Below are positions 43,215-53,944 of a stretch of 64,000 nt of DNA, piece after piece. Origin of the DNA: Snodgrassella sp. CFCC 13594 (GTDB lineage Bacteria > Pseudomonadota > Gammaproteobacteria > Burkholderiales > Neisseriaceae); the NCBI RefSeq assembly GCF_001590725.1, contig NZ_LQXR01000013.1:1-64000 (forward strand), given 5' to 3'. The position numbers were made by a program, and so were the translations under genes. Below the pieces are notes generated by a model. It saw only the letters and a list, made by a program, of their open reading frames with translations. It had not been told where the DNA came from and made no database searches. How positions within the stretch are numbered: the first letter of the stretch is position 1; every line of letters begins with the position of its first letter.

Positions 43215-45879
43215 TCAGCGTTTCCAGCTCGGATCCACTTCCGCATTAATAGCGTATTTATTAATGGCATCCTGAACCACTTGTTTGTTCAATTTGCCTT
43301 GGTCAGCCAAACCATTCAAGGCCGCCACGGCAATATGGTAACGATCAACCTCAAAGAAATCGCGCAGATTATCGCGAGAATCGCTGCGACCAAAACCATC
43401 GGTACCCAAAACAATGTAGTCATTTGGTACAAACGCACGGATGCGTTCGGCAAAATCACGTACATAATCGGTTGAGGCAATGACAGGACCTTCATGACCT
43501 TGCAACAATTCAGTGACATAAGCCACTTTTTGGGTGTCATTCGGGTGCAAGCGATTGTAGCGTTCCACTTCGATGCCCTCACGTCGCAACATATTGAACG
43601 AAGGCACACTCCAGATGTCGGCATCAACGCCATAATCTTTCTTCAATAATTCTGCAGCGGCCAAAATTTCTTGGAAAATCACGCCTGAACCCATCAACTG
43701 CACTTTCAGGCTGCCCGCTTCGCCAGCTTTAAACAAATACATGCCTTTGAGAATTTGCTCAACAATACCTTCGCGCTCTGGCAATGCAGGATGGGTATAG
43801 TTTTCGTTCATCAAAGTCAGATAATAGAACACATCTTCGTGATCTACATACATGCGGCGCAGGCCATCCTGAATAATGACAGCGACTTCATAAGCAAAAG
43901 TAGGGTCGTAAGAAATACAGTTGGGAATCAAATCAGCCTGAACATGGCTGTGCCCATCTTGATGCTGTAGGCCTTCTCCATTCAGCGTCGTACGACCTGC
44001 TGTGCCACCCAGCATGAAGCCACGGGCACGCTGATCACCTGCAGCCCAAGCCAAATCACCCACGCGCTGGAAGCCAAACATGGAGTAATAGATAAAGAAT
44101 GGAATCAGCGGACAATCGTTATTGGAGTAGCTGGTGGCTGCGGCAATCCAAGAACTCATCGCACCTGGTTCGTTGATGCCTTCTTGGAAAATCTGACCGT
44201 CTTTGGATTCCTTGTAGAACATCAACTGGTCATGATCCTGGGGTGTGTAAATCTGGCCTTTCGGGTTCCAAATCCCGTATTGACGGAACAGCCCTTCCAT
44301 ACCAAAAGTGCGGCTTTCATCTGGCACAATCGGCACAATACGCTTACCCAATTGTTTGTCTTTCAGCAACGTGCTCAAAATACGCACAAATGCCATGGTG
44401 GTTGAAAACTGCCTATCCCCACTGTCTTTGAGTTGTGCGTCAAAGGCACTCAGCTCTGGAATGGGTAAAGTTTCTAGACTTGGATGACGTGCGGGCAAGA
44501 AGCCACCCAATTCTGCACGACGCGCTTTCAGGTATTTCATTTCTTCACTGTCTTCGGCAGGACGGAAGAATGGCAAGTGGTGTTCCATTTCCTCATCAGT
44601 AACTGGGATGCTGAAGCGGTCGCGGAATTTTTTCAGAGAAGCCACATCCATTTTTTTGGCTTGGTGCGCTGTATTTTGGCCTTCACCAGAAGCACCCATG
44701 CCATACCCTTTAATGTTTGGCCAAAACCACAGTTGGGCGGCCTTGCGCATTATTCACGGCTTCATAATAAGCGGCATACACCTTATGTGGATCATGACCA
44801 CCACGATTAAGCGCCCATACCTCTTCATCAGACATATTGGCAACCATGGCCTTCAATTCCGGGGTATTGAAGAAATGTTCGCGTACATATGCGCCATCGC
44901 GAGATTTATATGTCTGGTAATCCCCATCGACACACTCTTCCATACGCTGCTTGAGTAGATTGTCGGTATCTTGAGCCAACAAGGCATCCCAACGACTGCC
45001 CCAAATCACCTTCAATACATTCCAACCAGAACCGCGGAAATCACCTTCCAATTCTTGAATGATTTTACCATTGCCGCGAACCGGGCCATCCAGACGTTGC
45101 AAATTACAATTGATGACGAAAATCAAATTATCCAAACCATCACGTGCTGCCAGAGAGATGGCACCCAAACTTTCCGGCTCATCCATTTCACCATCACCGC
45201 AAAATACCCACACTTTGCGGCCTTTGGTTTTGGTCAGACCACGAGATTCCAAATATTTCAGCAATCGAGCCTGATAGATGCCTTGCAACGGGCCCAAACC
45301 CATAGACACAGTAGGAAATTGCCAGAAATCGGGCATGAGCCATGGATGCGGGTATGAGGACAATCCTGCGCCATGAACTTCTTGGCGGAAGTTATCCATT
45401 TGTTCTTCGGTTAAGCGACCTTCCACATAAGCGCGGGCATAAAAACCAGGCGCACTATGCCCTTGGAAAAAGACCAAATCACCTTCATTTTCGTCGGTTT
45501 TCCCATGCCAAAAATGATTGAAACCAACGTCGTACAAAGTAGCACAAGATTGGAACGAAGCAATATGGCCACCCAATTCCAAATTTTTCTTACCCGCATT
45601 CAAAACCAGCGCCGCCGCATTCCAGCGAATAATAGAACGGATACGGTGTTCCAATTCATGATTACCGGGTGATTTTTTTTCCTTACCTACGGGAATGGTG
45701 TTCAAATAGGCTGTGGTGGAGTCAAAGGGCATATGTATGCCACGACGGCGGGTATACCGCACCAGATTTTCCAACAGGTAATGAGCGCGCTCTGGCCCTT
45801 CCTGCTGAATCACGGAACTTAACGCATCCAACCACTCTTGGGTTTCAATGGGATCGACATCTTGAAATTCATGAGACAT
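43215..45879 (-). CDS. aceE: Pyruvate dehydrogenase E1 component (frameshifted)
   Basis: AceE decarboxylates pyruvate with thiamine diphosphate. The N-terminal part (from 45879, MSHEFQDVDPIETQEW) carries the TPP motif GDGEMDEPESLGA to INCN. The frame ends just after PTVVLAK at about 44715; homology resumes as IKGYGMGASGEGQN in another frame and runs to 43215. Adding two bases (AAAC to AAAACC, restoring the conserved AKTIKGYGMG) gives an 888-residue enzyme of normal length. It is first in aceE-aceF-lpdA. The direct repeats upstream at 45957-45989 are candidate operators. Confidence 0.93.
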
Positions 45880-46516
45880 AGCGACATCCTCGGGTTCTGA
45901 TTAAGTGTCATTGTTGTCATTAAAGTGGCCCGGCCAAATCCAACAAATAATATTGGTTTCACATCCGAAACTAAATTTCACATTCGAAATTCCATTTCAA
46001 ACACCCACCAAATTTTTTATGAATTCAGGCAACTAGCCCATAAAGGCAGTTGGATTGCTTGTACTCACTGCCTCACCTGCAGCATATTGCATTGCAACAT
46101 GCTGTATTCTCAATAAATCGTACCAGCGTCCTACTCTTTCGGCAATGGTTTTGAGCAAAAACACCATGATCATTTATGGCAATAAGAAAACATTAAAATT
46201 AACAAATTTGAAATAAAAAGAAAATTTTTTAAGTTAATTCGAATAAAAACAAACACAAATTGACGATATCAAGCGCTATGCCATTCATTTGTGCAGGCTG
46301 AATAACACTTGATTATGGTCAAGAGAATGGAAAGTGCTGAGTCTTTCATCAGGCAACCTGCTCATTGCCACCCCATTAGTCCTTGACAAAGACAATCCAT
46401 CATATCGACACAAAACAGGATTGCCGCAGCATCTATTCTCAATTAATCCTTTAATTTTTCGGAATTGCCTGCATAATTAATATGAATTTCATGTCATTTA
46501 TCTTGAAGGATTATTC
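45880..46516. other. Divergent intergenic region aceE-cbpA
   Basis: No gene is supported in these 637 bases. Near aceE it has operator-like repeats (45957-45989). At 46081-46103 AGCATaTTGC-ATT-GCAAcATGCT can form a hairpin. From about 46180 to 46260 it is strongly AT-rich with runs of A and T (likely curved DNA). The cbpA ribosome site is GAAGGA at 46505-46510; CATAAT at 46471-46476 may be its -10 box. Confidence 0.5.
45957..45989. promoter_or_regulatory. Tandem TTTC-N6-GAAA operator-like repeats upstream of aceE
   Basis: TTTCACATCCGAAA (45957-45970) and TTTCACATTCGAAA (45976-45989) differ at one base and are exactly 19 bases apart. A third partial unit, TTTCAAACACC, starts at 45995, again 19 bases on. 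The outer TTTC/GAAA arms are complementary, as in dimer-binding operators. They lie about 80-110 bases upstream of the aceE start. A regulator of pyruvate dehydrogenase is an inference; the motif does not match the E. coli PdhR site. Confidence 0.5.
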
Positions 46517-47493
46517 ATGGCAGAGCGCAATTATTATCAAGTACTGGGTGTAACAAAAAACGCCAGTGCAGATGACATTAAAAAAGCGTACCGAAAACTG
46601 GTGCGAAAATATCACCCGGATGTGTGTAAAGACGCCGATGCGGATGAGAAAACCAGCGAAATCAACTTGGCTTATGAAACCTTACACGATTCGGAAAAAC
46701 GCGCCGAATATGATGCTCTTCTCGCCAATCCGTATGGGCGTGGTGGTCAAGGCCAGCCAGGTGGCAATCGTGAGGGCTTTCACAGCCAACAATATGGTTT
46801 TGACTCCAGTCATTTTGGTCAAGGAGGTGCCTTTGGTAGTGGAGACTTCCGTTTTGATGATATTTTTTCAGCGTTTGGCAATGCGAATCAGCAAGGCGGC
46901 TTTCGCCAACAGCGTCAACAAGGTCCGATTCCAGGCGAAGATCAACATGCAGAATTGAGCATTGATATTCAGACAGCCTATCAGGGAGGTCAACGTAATC
47001 TAAGCTTGGATATGCCTACTTTGAATACCCAAGGGCAGATGGCTTATGAACGCAAAACGCTGAATGTCAAAATTCCCCGAGCATCGCCGAAGAACAACAA
47101 ATCCGCTTGTCAGGACAAGGTTTGCCGGGATTGAACGGCGGCAAAACAGGTGATTTGTATTTAAAAATTAAGTTTCACAACAGTGAAATGCTGTTTGTGC
47201 AAAACCGCAAAGATGTGTATCAGCGTGTCAACGTGGCTCCGTGGACAGCCGCCTTAGGCGGTAAAATAGAAGTTGATACGCCCAGTGGCTCTTTGGCTGT
47301 CAACTTACCGGCCAACAGCCATAATGGTCAAAAAATCCGCCTGAAAGGCAAAGGTATTCCGGCCAAGGAAGCGGGTGATTTGTATTTATTGGTCAATATC
47401 ATCCTCCCTCCTTGCCATAGTGATGACGACAAAGCCGCTTGGGCTGCGCTGGCTGCGCACTATGCCTCGTTTCAACCGCAACAACAGGCATAA
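46517..47493 (+). CDS. cbpA: DnaJ-type co-chaperone CbpA (frameshifted)
   Basis: CbpA is a DnaJ homologue that also binds curved DNA. The protein has a J domain (residues about 5-70, with YHPDVCKD), a Gly/Phe-rich region (about 75-140) and two C-terminal substrate-binding domains, without the zinc fingers of DnaJ. The frame breaks at about 47081: NVKIPR should be followed by [21 protein letters not shown]. One added G (CGAGC to CGAGGC) restores 325 residues. cbpM follows, the normal pairing. Confidence 0.92.
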
Positions 47494-47514
47494 ACACAAT
47501 CAAAGGAGCACAAT

Positions 47515-47781
47515 ATGAGTCAATACGATCAGGATGTTGAATTGAGTTTCAATGAATTGGTGCGCGCCTGCGGCGACCAAAGCGATTGGGTATTGAGCTT
47601 AATTCAAGAGAATGTGATTACCATATCTGGCGAGCCACATCAGGCTCATTATTCAGGCTATCATCTGGCTCAGGTACGGCGCGCCTACCGAATCCACCGT
47701 GACTTCAATGCCAGTGCCAGCGCCACCGCTTTAATTCTAGAATTGCTGGATGAACTCGAAGAGCTTCGTCGACGAGCATGA
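47515..47781 (+). CDS. cbpM: Chaperone modulator CbpM
   Basis: CbpM binds the J domain of CbpA and inhibits its co-chaperone and DNA-binding activity. The 88-residue protein has a MerR-like helical fold (FNELVRACGDQSDWVLSLIQENVI) and a C-terminal helix (LILELLDELEELRRR). It lies 21 bases after cbpA with an AAGGAG ribosome site. Confidence 0.9.
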   Translation: MSQYDQDVELSFNELVRACGDQSDWVLSLIQENVITISGEPHQAHYSGYHLAQVRRAYRIHRDFNASASATALILELLDELEELRRRA

Positions 47782-47806
47782 CACCAATTGAATAATGATT
47801 GAAAAC

Positions 47807-47847
47807 CGATTCAGGCAGATAAAATGTATTTGTGGCTGCCTGAATCG
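47807..47847. terminator. Hairpin between cbpM and mtgA
   Basis: CGATTCAGGCAG (47807-47818) pairs perfectly with CTGCCTGAATCG (47836-47847). The arms include partial uptake sequences. There is no long T run, so termination strength is uncertain; it lies between two convergent genes. Confidence 0.5.
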
Positions 47848-47980
47848 ATTAACGTGCAAAACCCAAGAAAAATACACGACGTTATAAATTATGGTTCACA
47901 AACTTGCTATCAAGGAATGGCTTAACCATGCCCAAATCAGTTTGGAATGAAGGTTGTGGGTGTGCAGTAAAGGAAACCAG

Positions 47981-48673
47981 CTAATCACTATCCGGCAATT
48001 CAGCCGAGCCCATGCGCCGCAAAATCACATTGGTTTTGTGGCGCATGGCTCGATCTTTGGGGTGCTCAGCATAATACAATGGCCGAGGCACTCGAGCCGC
48101 CAGTTGTGCACTTTGCTGTGGGGACAATTGAGCAGCCGCGCGATGGAAGAGCGTTTGGCTGGCTGCTTCGGCGCCAAAAACGCCATAATCCCATTCAATC
48201 ACATTGAGATACAAGGCATAAATACGGTCTTTATCGGTAGTGGCTTCCAAAAGCGCCGTAATCAAAGCTTCTTCCAATTTTCGAAAATAGTTACGGCTTT
48301 CGGTGAGAAATAGATTTTTGGCCAACTGCTGGCTAATTGTTGAACCGCCCGCTTCCACATGCCCATTGCGTTTATTTTTTTGAATGGCGGTGCGGATTCC
48401 ATTCCAGTCAAAGCCATCGTGTTCCGCAAAACGAGCATCCTCGGAGGCGATCAGTGCTTTTTTCAGATTGGCGGAGATTCGATTGTAGGGAACCCACTGG
48501 TAATTTAACACCACGTCTGGTCGCTCAGTTTTGAATTGGTGCATCCGCATCAGCATGAACATGGTTTGGTGCGGAGCCACGGCGCGATAGACCAAAATAC
48601 TGCCATACACATAGGCGTTGAAGATCAACAGTGCCGACAGCAGCACTGCGAACGCCCATTTCAGCACACTCAT
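47981..48673 (-). CDS. mtgA: Monofunctional peptidoglycan glycosyltransferase MtgA
   Basis: MtgA polymerises lipid II without a transpeptidase domain. The 230-residue protein has an N-terminal membrane segment (WAFAVLLSALLIFNAYVYG) and the GT51 motifs: EDARFAEHDGFDW with catalytic Glu, GGSTISQQLAKNLFL and RKLEEALITALLE. It overlaps the end of aroE by four bases (ATGA). Confidence 0.96.
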   Translation of the reverse strand: MSVLKWAFAVLLSALLIFNAYVYGSILVYRAVAPHQTMFMLMRMHQFKTERPDVVLNYQWVPYNRISANLKKALIASEDARFAEHDGFDWNGIRTAIQKNKRNGHVEAGGSTISQQLAKNLFLTESRNYFRKLEEALITALLEATTDKDRIYALYLNVIEWDYGVFGAEAASQTLFHRAAAQLSPQQSAQLAARVPRPLYYAEHPKDRAMRHKTNVILRRMGSAELPDSD

Positions 48674-49488
48674 GCCTGCTCCATATTGGCGCGCACGGCA
48701 TCCACCACCATGGCCACATCAGGTTCAAAGCCATGCCACAAGGCATAAGATGCGGCTGCTTGCGCAACCAGCATGCCCAATCCATCCGCCACTTTCAGGC
48801 AACCTGCTTGACGTGCCGCTTGTAAAAATGGGGTTAATTGAGGCGCATACATCATGTCGTAAACGAACTCCGCCCTGCCCAAAACAGAGGTTGCCACCGG
48901 CAAATCAATGCCTTGTAGGCTGCCTGAAGTGGCATTAATCACCACATCATAATCATCGTCTAGGTCGCCCAAAGTGGATATCCGTAAATCAATACTGGGA
49001 AAGGCATCCTGTAATACCTTCGCGTTATGTAGCGTGCGATTGGCCACAGTTAAACTTTTTGGGTGTTGCGCCCACAAAGGGGTCAATACCCCTTGAGCGG
49101 CGCCTCCGGCGCCCAATAACAAAATCCGTTTCCCGCGTAAGTCCATGCCTTGCAATTGAGTGATGTCGCGAATCAACCCCACGCCATCAGTATTGTCTCC
49201 AAGCAAAGTACCTTCGTGCCAAAACAGCGTGTTCACCGCGTGTGCGGCCTGTGCCCGAGTCGTGCATTGATCAGCCATGGCAAAAGCCTGTGCTTTGAAC
49301 GGCACCGTCACATTGGCACCCACACCGCCAGCAGCCAAAAATGACCTAACAGCACCGGGAAAATCATCCAACGGCGCCAAAATAGCTTGATACACCAAAT
49401 CGCGCCCTTCTTGTTGAGCAAACAGCCGATGAATTTGTGGGGAACGGCTGTGTGCAATCGGGTGACCAAAAACCGCATAAAAGCTCAT
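48670..49488 (-). CDS. aroE: Shikimate dehydrogenase
   Basis: AroE reduces 3-dehydroshikimate with NADPH in the chorismate pathway. The 272-residue protein has the shikimate site HSRSPQIHRLFA near the N-terminus, the catalytic Lys in VGANVTVPFKAQAF, GDNTDGVGL, and the nucleotide loop LLLGAGGAAQGVL. An uptake sequence (48917-48928) lies inside the gene. It is coupled to mtgA. Confidence 0.96.
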   Translation of the reverse strand: MSFYAVFGHPIAHSRSPQIHRLFAQQEGRDLVYQAILAPLDDFPGAVRSFLAAGGVGANVTVPFKAQAFAMADQCTTRAQAAHAVNTLFWHEGTLLGDNTDGVGLIRDITQLQGMDLRGKRILLLGAGGAAQGVLTPLWAQHPKSLTVANRTLHNAKVLQDAFPSIDLRISTLGDLDDDYDVVINATSGSLQGIDLPVATSVLGRAEFVYDMMYAPQLTPFLQAARQAGCLKVADGLGMLVAQAAASYALWHGFEPDVAMVVDAVRANMEQA

Positions 49489-49923
49489 AAATTTGCTTAT
49501 CTCAAAATAGCAACAAAGTGAGCCATATTATGCGGACTCCTTTTGTTATCGGCAAATTCTCTGGCACTTTATTTCAAACACTGACGACATTTTTTGCCTG
49601 GCCTGAAGCCAATTGGCTTGGGAAGATCAGCAAACTCAAACATATCTTAGCCATAATCTGTCTGCAAGACTCCATCCATGCTCATAATCTAAGGTATTTA
49701 TGGGTACTACCGTCATTATGTTTTTATACATCATAAATCTCGATATAAAAAACAGAGAAATGAAAGATTTAATATAAATATCAATATATTAATATATTCA
49801 TGTCAAATAAATTTGATTTTTTTGCATCGCCGCATTCTTTTCGGCTTTTGATTGTGGCAGAATCAGCGAGACCTTTACTGAGAGCGTCATTTTTCTCTTT
49901 ATATCCATAACGGGAGTCTATCT
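49489..49923. other. Divergent intergenic region aroE-glnA
   Basis: No gene is supported in these 435 bases. From about 49738 to 49815 it is very AT-rich (alternating AT runs). I saw no convincing sigma-54 -24/-12 element (TGGCAC-N5-TTGCA) ahead of glnA, and no clear sigma-70 pair. GGGAG (49911-49915) is the glnA ribosome site. Confidence 0.4.
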
Positions 49924-51342
49924 ATGTCCATTAAAGATGTAGTCAGCATGATTGAAGAAAACGAAGTCAAATTCCTTGACTTGCGTTTCACCGATACCAA
50001 AGGCAAACAGCAACACGTTTCTGTACCTGCTCGTATCTTATTAGAAGATCCAGAAGAGTGGTTTGAAAACGGCCAAGCGTTTGATGGTTCGTCTATTGCC
50101 GGTTGGAAAGGCATTCAGGCTTCCGACATGACCTTGAAGCCCGATGCCGACACCGCGTTTTTGGATCCCTTCTACGACGAAGCCACAGTGGTATTAACTT
50201 GTGACGTAATTGATCCTGCCAATGGCCAAGGCTATGACCGCGATCCTCGCTCTATCGCCAAACGTGCCGAAGCCTATTTAAAAGCATCTGGCATTGGTGA
50301 TACTGCTTATTTTGGCCCAGAGCCCGAATTCTTCGTTTTTGATGGCGTGGAATGGGAAACAGGCATGGGCGGCACCCGCTACAAAATTCATTCTGAAGAA
50401 GCAGCTTGGTCAAGCGGCGAATCTTACGATGGTCAAAATACTGGTCACCGCCCAGGTGTTAAAGGCGGTTACTTCCCCGTAGCACCTGTGGATTCAGGAC
50501 AAGATCTGCGCTCTGCTTGCACCCTGGTGTTGGAAGAAATCGGCATTCCTGTAGAAGTACACCACCATGAAGTGGCCACTGCAGGCCAAATGGAAATCGG
50601 TACCCGCTTCAATACTCTGACCCGTCGCGCTGACTGGACTCAGGATATGAAATACGTTGTTCAAAATGTAGCCCACAGTTTTGGCAAAACTGCCACTTTC
50701 ATGCCCAAACCCATTTTGGGCGACAATGGCTCAGGCATGCACGTGCATCAGTCAATTTGGAAAGATGGTCAAAACTTGTTTGCTGGTGATGGCTACGCTG
50801 GTTTGTCAGACACTGCGTTGTACTACATCGGTGGCATCATCAAACACGCTAAAGCATTAAATGCATTAACCAACCCTTCCACCAATTCATACAAACGCTT
50901 GGTTCCTCATTTCGAGGCACCAACTAAATTGGCTTATTCTGCCAAAAACCGTTCGGCTTCTATCCGCATTCCGCATGTGCCCAGCGCCAAAGCTCGACGC
51001 ATCGAATGCCGTTTCCCGGATCCAACTGCCAACTCATATCTGGCCTTTGCTGCTTTGATGATGGCTGGCTTGGATGGCATCCAAAACAAAATTCACCCGG
51101 GAGACCCTGCAGACAAAAACCTGTATGACTTGCCGCCAGAAGAAGATGCTTTGGTACCAACCGTATGCGCCTCTCTGGAAGAAGCCCTGGAAGCATTGAA
51201 AGCAGATCACGAGTTCTTGACTCGCGGTGGCGTATTCAGCCAAGATTGGATTGAAAGCTACATCGAACTGAAAGAAGACGATGTCCGCAAAATCCGCATG
51301 GCGCCACACCCACTTGAATTTGAAATGTATTACAGCCTGTAA
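49924..51342 (+). CDS. glnA: Glutamine synthetase type I
   Basis: GlnA makes glutamine from glutamate and ammonia. The 472-residue protein has the normal length for type I-beta. It has [17 protein letters not shown] near the N-terminus, the ATP-binding [16 protein letters not shown], and the adenylylation site NLYDLPPEE with Tyr at about 401, so activity is probably controlled by GlnE. No ntrB/ntrC genes lie nearby. Confidence 0.98.
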   Translation: MSIKDVVSMIEENEVKFLDLRFTDTKGKQQHVSVPARILLEDPEEWFENGQAFDGSSIAGWKGIQASDMTLKPDADTAFLDPFYDEATVVLTCDVIDPANGQGYDRDPRSIAKRAEAYLKASGIGDTAYFGPEPEFFVFDGVEWETGMGGTRYKIHSEEAAWSSGESYDGQNTGHRPGVKGGYFPVAPVDSGQDLRSACTLVLEEIGIPVEVHHHEVATAGQMEIGTRFNTLTRRADWTQDMKYVVQNVAHSFGKTATFMPKPILGDNGSGMHVHQSIWKDGQNLFAGDGYAGLSDTALYYIGGIIKHAKALNALTNPSTNSYKRLVPHFEAPTKLAYSAKNRSASIRIPHVPSAKARRIECRFPDPTANSYLAFAALMMAGLDGIQNKIHPGDPADKNLYDLPPEEDALVPTVCASLEEALEALKADHEFLTRGGVFSQDWIESYIELKEDDVRKIRMAPHPLEFEMYYSL

Positions 51343-51796
51343 ATCAATAGATTTATAGAGATCAATACATGAGCAAAACCTGTTCCGTAACGATTTCATT
51401 TATACTGTCTTTTTTAGAATCAGTATTCATGTGAACCGTTACGGAATATTTTTTCATAGCACATGACGTCATACCACACGATTATTCCACTCCCATAGCA
51501 CCCTCATTGCCACAAATACTCTCTCTTTTCCGTGCTCCTATTAAACCACTTCAACGCAACGGCATATTAAGCTGGTCTCACCCATTTTTACAAAGCTTGA
51601 TGCTGAATAACCGCAGCTACAATTCTGCTGAGTAAAATGCTTTTTTCATACGAACCTGAACGTTCATGCTGTATGAATAGTTGATTTTCAGCTACCATGT
51701 CCGCAATGGCTAGGGTATATCAGCCACATTTAAAAGACGATTATCTCGTCAACCCTAGATAGATTATTATTTTTTACTTATAGAGAAGAATTACTT
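51343..51796. other. Intergenic region after glnA
   Basis: No gene is supported in these 454 bases. It begins with the nested hairpin at 51383-51446. The perfect palindrome TGAACGTTCA lies at 51657-51666, and GACGA-TTATC-TCGTC could form a small stem at 51736-51750. The end is AT-rich ahead of the BOF gene. Confidence 0.4.
51383..51453 (+). terminator. Nested hairpin and T run after glnA
   Basis: TTCCGTAACG (51383-51392) pairs perfectly with CGTTACGGAA (51437-51446), and inside it ATACTG pairs with CAGTAT around a short loop. TATTTTTTC follows. It can act as the glnA terminator, though the 44-base spacing between outer arms is longer than usual. Confidence 0.6.
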
Positions 51797-52156
51797 ATGT
51801 TCAAAACTTCTGTTGCCAAACACGGCTTGATGTTAACCAGTCTCATTTTGGGTTTCAGTGCATTTGCGCAAGCACAATCTACACATCCGACAACACCCAT
51901 CAGCATCGCAGCTGCTCAAGCATTGCCAAACGATAGCCACGTGACGTTGGAAGGTGTTTTAACCAAAAAAATCAAACACGAACATTATGAATTAAAAGAC
52001 GCCAGCGGCACGATTGTGGTCGACATCGATGATAAACGCTGGCCTCATGGTAAAGCCGCCAACATTGGTCAAAAAATTCGAGTATGGGGGGAAGTGGATA
52101 CGCACCGCTATCGTGCCAAAGACATTGACGTGGATAAAGTTGAAATCATCCACTGA
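51797..52156 (+). CDS. YgiW/YdeI family OB-fold (BOF) periplasmic protein
   Basis: This 119-residue protein has a Sec signal peptide (cleavage near AFAQAQ, about residue 26) and a BOF domain: SHVTLEGVLTKKIKHEHYELKDASGTIVVDID and GQKIRVWGEVD. Relatives in enterobacteria (YgiW/VisP, YdeI) are linked to stress tolerance and peptide resistance; the exact role here is unknown. It stands alone on the plus strand. Confidence 0.88.
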   Translation: MFKTSVAKHGLMLTSLILGFSAFAQAQSTHPTTPISIAAAQALPNDSHVTLEGVLTKKIKHEHYELKDASGTIVVDIDDKRWPHGKAANIGQKIRVWGEVDTHRYRAKDIDVDKVEIIH

Positions 52157-52237
52157 TTGCGACCATCACACCTGAGTGCAATGGCATCAATCAATAATAT
52201 GAAAGATGATTTCTATATTCAGCTTGCATTCTCGATG

Positions 52238-52276
52238 AAAAAAAAGGCTGCCTGAATCATTCAGGCAGCCTTTTTT
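52238..52276. terminator. Bidirectional paired uptake-sequence terminator
   Basis: GGCTGCCTGAAT and TTCAGGCAGCC flank a short loop, with eight A before and six T after. It lies between the convergent BOF gene and trhP and should work in both directions. Confidence 0.9.
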
Positions 52277-52287
52277 CAAGAAATCAA

Positions 52288-53649
52288 TTAAGCAGCTTGC
52301 GGTAAAATACGCGCAATCAAAGCATGTTCTTTACCTTGCATTTCTGGAATTTGCACTTCAATGCCATTACCGGGTGCGACCACCACCGTTTCCCCTTTAC
52401 GGCGCATGCCCGACAACTCAATCACTTGGTTCCCGGTAGGATGAATAATTTCCAATTGGTCGCCCACTGAGAATTTATTCTTCACTTCAATAGTGGCCCA
52501 ACCTGCTGCATCTACGGTCAAGACCTTGCCCACATACTGACTTTGCTTGGCCAAAGAATGCCCAGCCAAATAATTTTGATAATCTTGTGTCTGATGGCGC
52601 TCCAAAAAGCCAGTGGTGTAACCCCGATTGGCCAACCCTTCCAATTCAGCCAATAAACCATAATCAAAAGGTTTGCCAGCCACCGCATCGTCAATCGCAT
52701 GACGATAGGCTTGTGCCGTGCGCGCCACGTAATACACAGACTTAGTTCGGCCTTCAATTTTCAATGAATCAACGCCAATTTCAGCCAATTTGGCGACCTG
52801 TTCGATGGCCCGTAAATCTCGGGAATTCATGATGTAGGTGCCATGTTCGTCTTCCATAATTGGCATCATTTCACCGGGACGATTGGCCTCTTCAATCAAA
52901 TATACCTTATTGGCCAAGGGGTGCCGCTCCTGCCCATTGAGTCCTTGAAAGCCTTGATCGGCCTGCGCTTGTGCCTGATGAAAATCAAAGCCTTGCAACA
53001 GCTGAGCATCGCCAGCATCACTTTCTTCGGCATTGTGTACTTTGTAATCCCAGCGACACGCATTGGTACACGTTCCTTGATTGGGATCGCGGTGATTAAA
53101 ATAGCCCGATAACAAACAGCGGCCTGAATACGCAATACACAATGCGCCGTGCACAAACACTTCCAACTCCATATCCGGACATTGTTGGCGAATTTCGGCA
53201 ATTTCATCCATGCTCAATTCGCGCGATAGAATAATGCGTTGAACACCGATTTTTTGCCAGAATTGCACTCCCCAAGCATTGGTGGTATTGGCCTGAACCG
53301 ATAAATGAATGGGCACTTCCGGCCATTTTTCACGCACTTTCATGATTAATCCCGGATCAGCCATAATCAGCGCATCCGGTTTCATGGCAATAATCGGCTC
53401 CATATCAGCCAGATACGTTTTCAATTTGGCATTGTGTGGCAAAATATTGCTGGCCAAAAAGAATTTCTTTCCACGCGCATGTGCTTCATTAATGCCGGTT
53501 TCCAATTCAGGCAAGCGAGCAAACTCATTGTTGCGCGCCCGCAGTGAATAGCGCGGAGTACCGGCATAAACAGCATCAGCGCCATAATCAAAAGCAGCGC
53601 GCATGCGCTCCAAACCGCCCGCAGGCAACAATAACTCCGGTGCTTTCAT
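52288..53649 (-). CDS. trhP: U32 family tRNA hydroxylation protein TrhP (YegQ)
   Basis: TrhP acts in prephenate-dependent formation of 5-hydroxyuridine at tRNA position 34; the family was long annotated as peptidase U32. The 453-residue protein has the U32 signature region MELEVFVHGALCIAYSGRC and the cysteine cluster CLLSGYF, GTCTNACRWDY. The N-terminus ELLLPAGGLERMRAAFDYGAD is the barrel start. The C-terminal part is a beta-domain (VGKVLTVDAAGWATIEV). Confidence 0.93.
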   Translation of the reverse strand: MKAPELLLPAGGLERMRAAFDYGADAVYAGTPRYSLRARNNEFARLPELETGINEAHARGKKFFLASNILPHNAKLKTYLADMEPIIAMKPDALIMADPGLIMKVREKWPEVPIHLSVQANTTNAWGVQFWQKIGVQRIILSRELSMDEIAEIRQQCPDMELEVFVHGALCIAYSGRCLLSGYFNHRDPNQGTCTNACRWDYKVHNAEESDAGDAQLLQGFDFHQAQAQADQGFQGLNGQERHPLANKVYLIEEANRPGEMMPIMEDEHGTYIMNSRDLRAIEQVAKLAEIGVDSLKIEGRTKSVYYVARTAQAYRHAIDDAVAGKPFDYGLLAELEGLANRGYTTGFLERHQTQDYQNYLAGHSLAKQSQYVGKVLTVDAAGWATIEVKNKFSVGDQLEIIHPTGNQVIELSGMRRKGETVVVAPGNGIEVQIPEMQGKEHALIARILPQAA

Positions 53650-53944
53650 GTGTATTTTAACTTTCCAATGATGTCATCAGGTGTGTGGCTGGTAACGATT
53701 TCAGGCAGCCCGTCAATCCATCAAGCTGCCTGAAAGCTAAGTCTTTGTTATAGGTAAAATTGTCCACTTTTTTCTTTGCGCGGTCAATTCGGATAGACGA
53801 CCTCATAATACCGTAATCTTTTATGTGTAAAGCGCAGAGAAATCCCATGGATGGTAGATTAGCAAGTGCGCCATCCGTCCCTAGCACCTATACTGAAGCA
53901 GAGCATAGAAAAATTAACCATTATTCCCAGCTAGGACATCCCTG

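Noticed and set aside
45957..46006. A minimal CRISPR array or transposon end
   Set aside because: Only two full 14-base units and one partial unit, with five-base spacers; this fits operators, not a CRISPR array.
49800..49923. Sigma-54 promoter for glnA
   Set aside because: I could not find a TGGCAC-N5-TTGCA element with acceptable match in the region upstream of the start.
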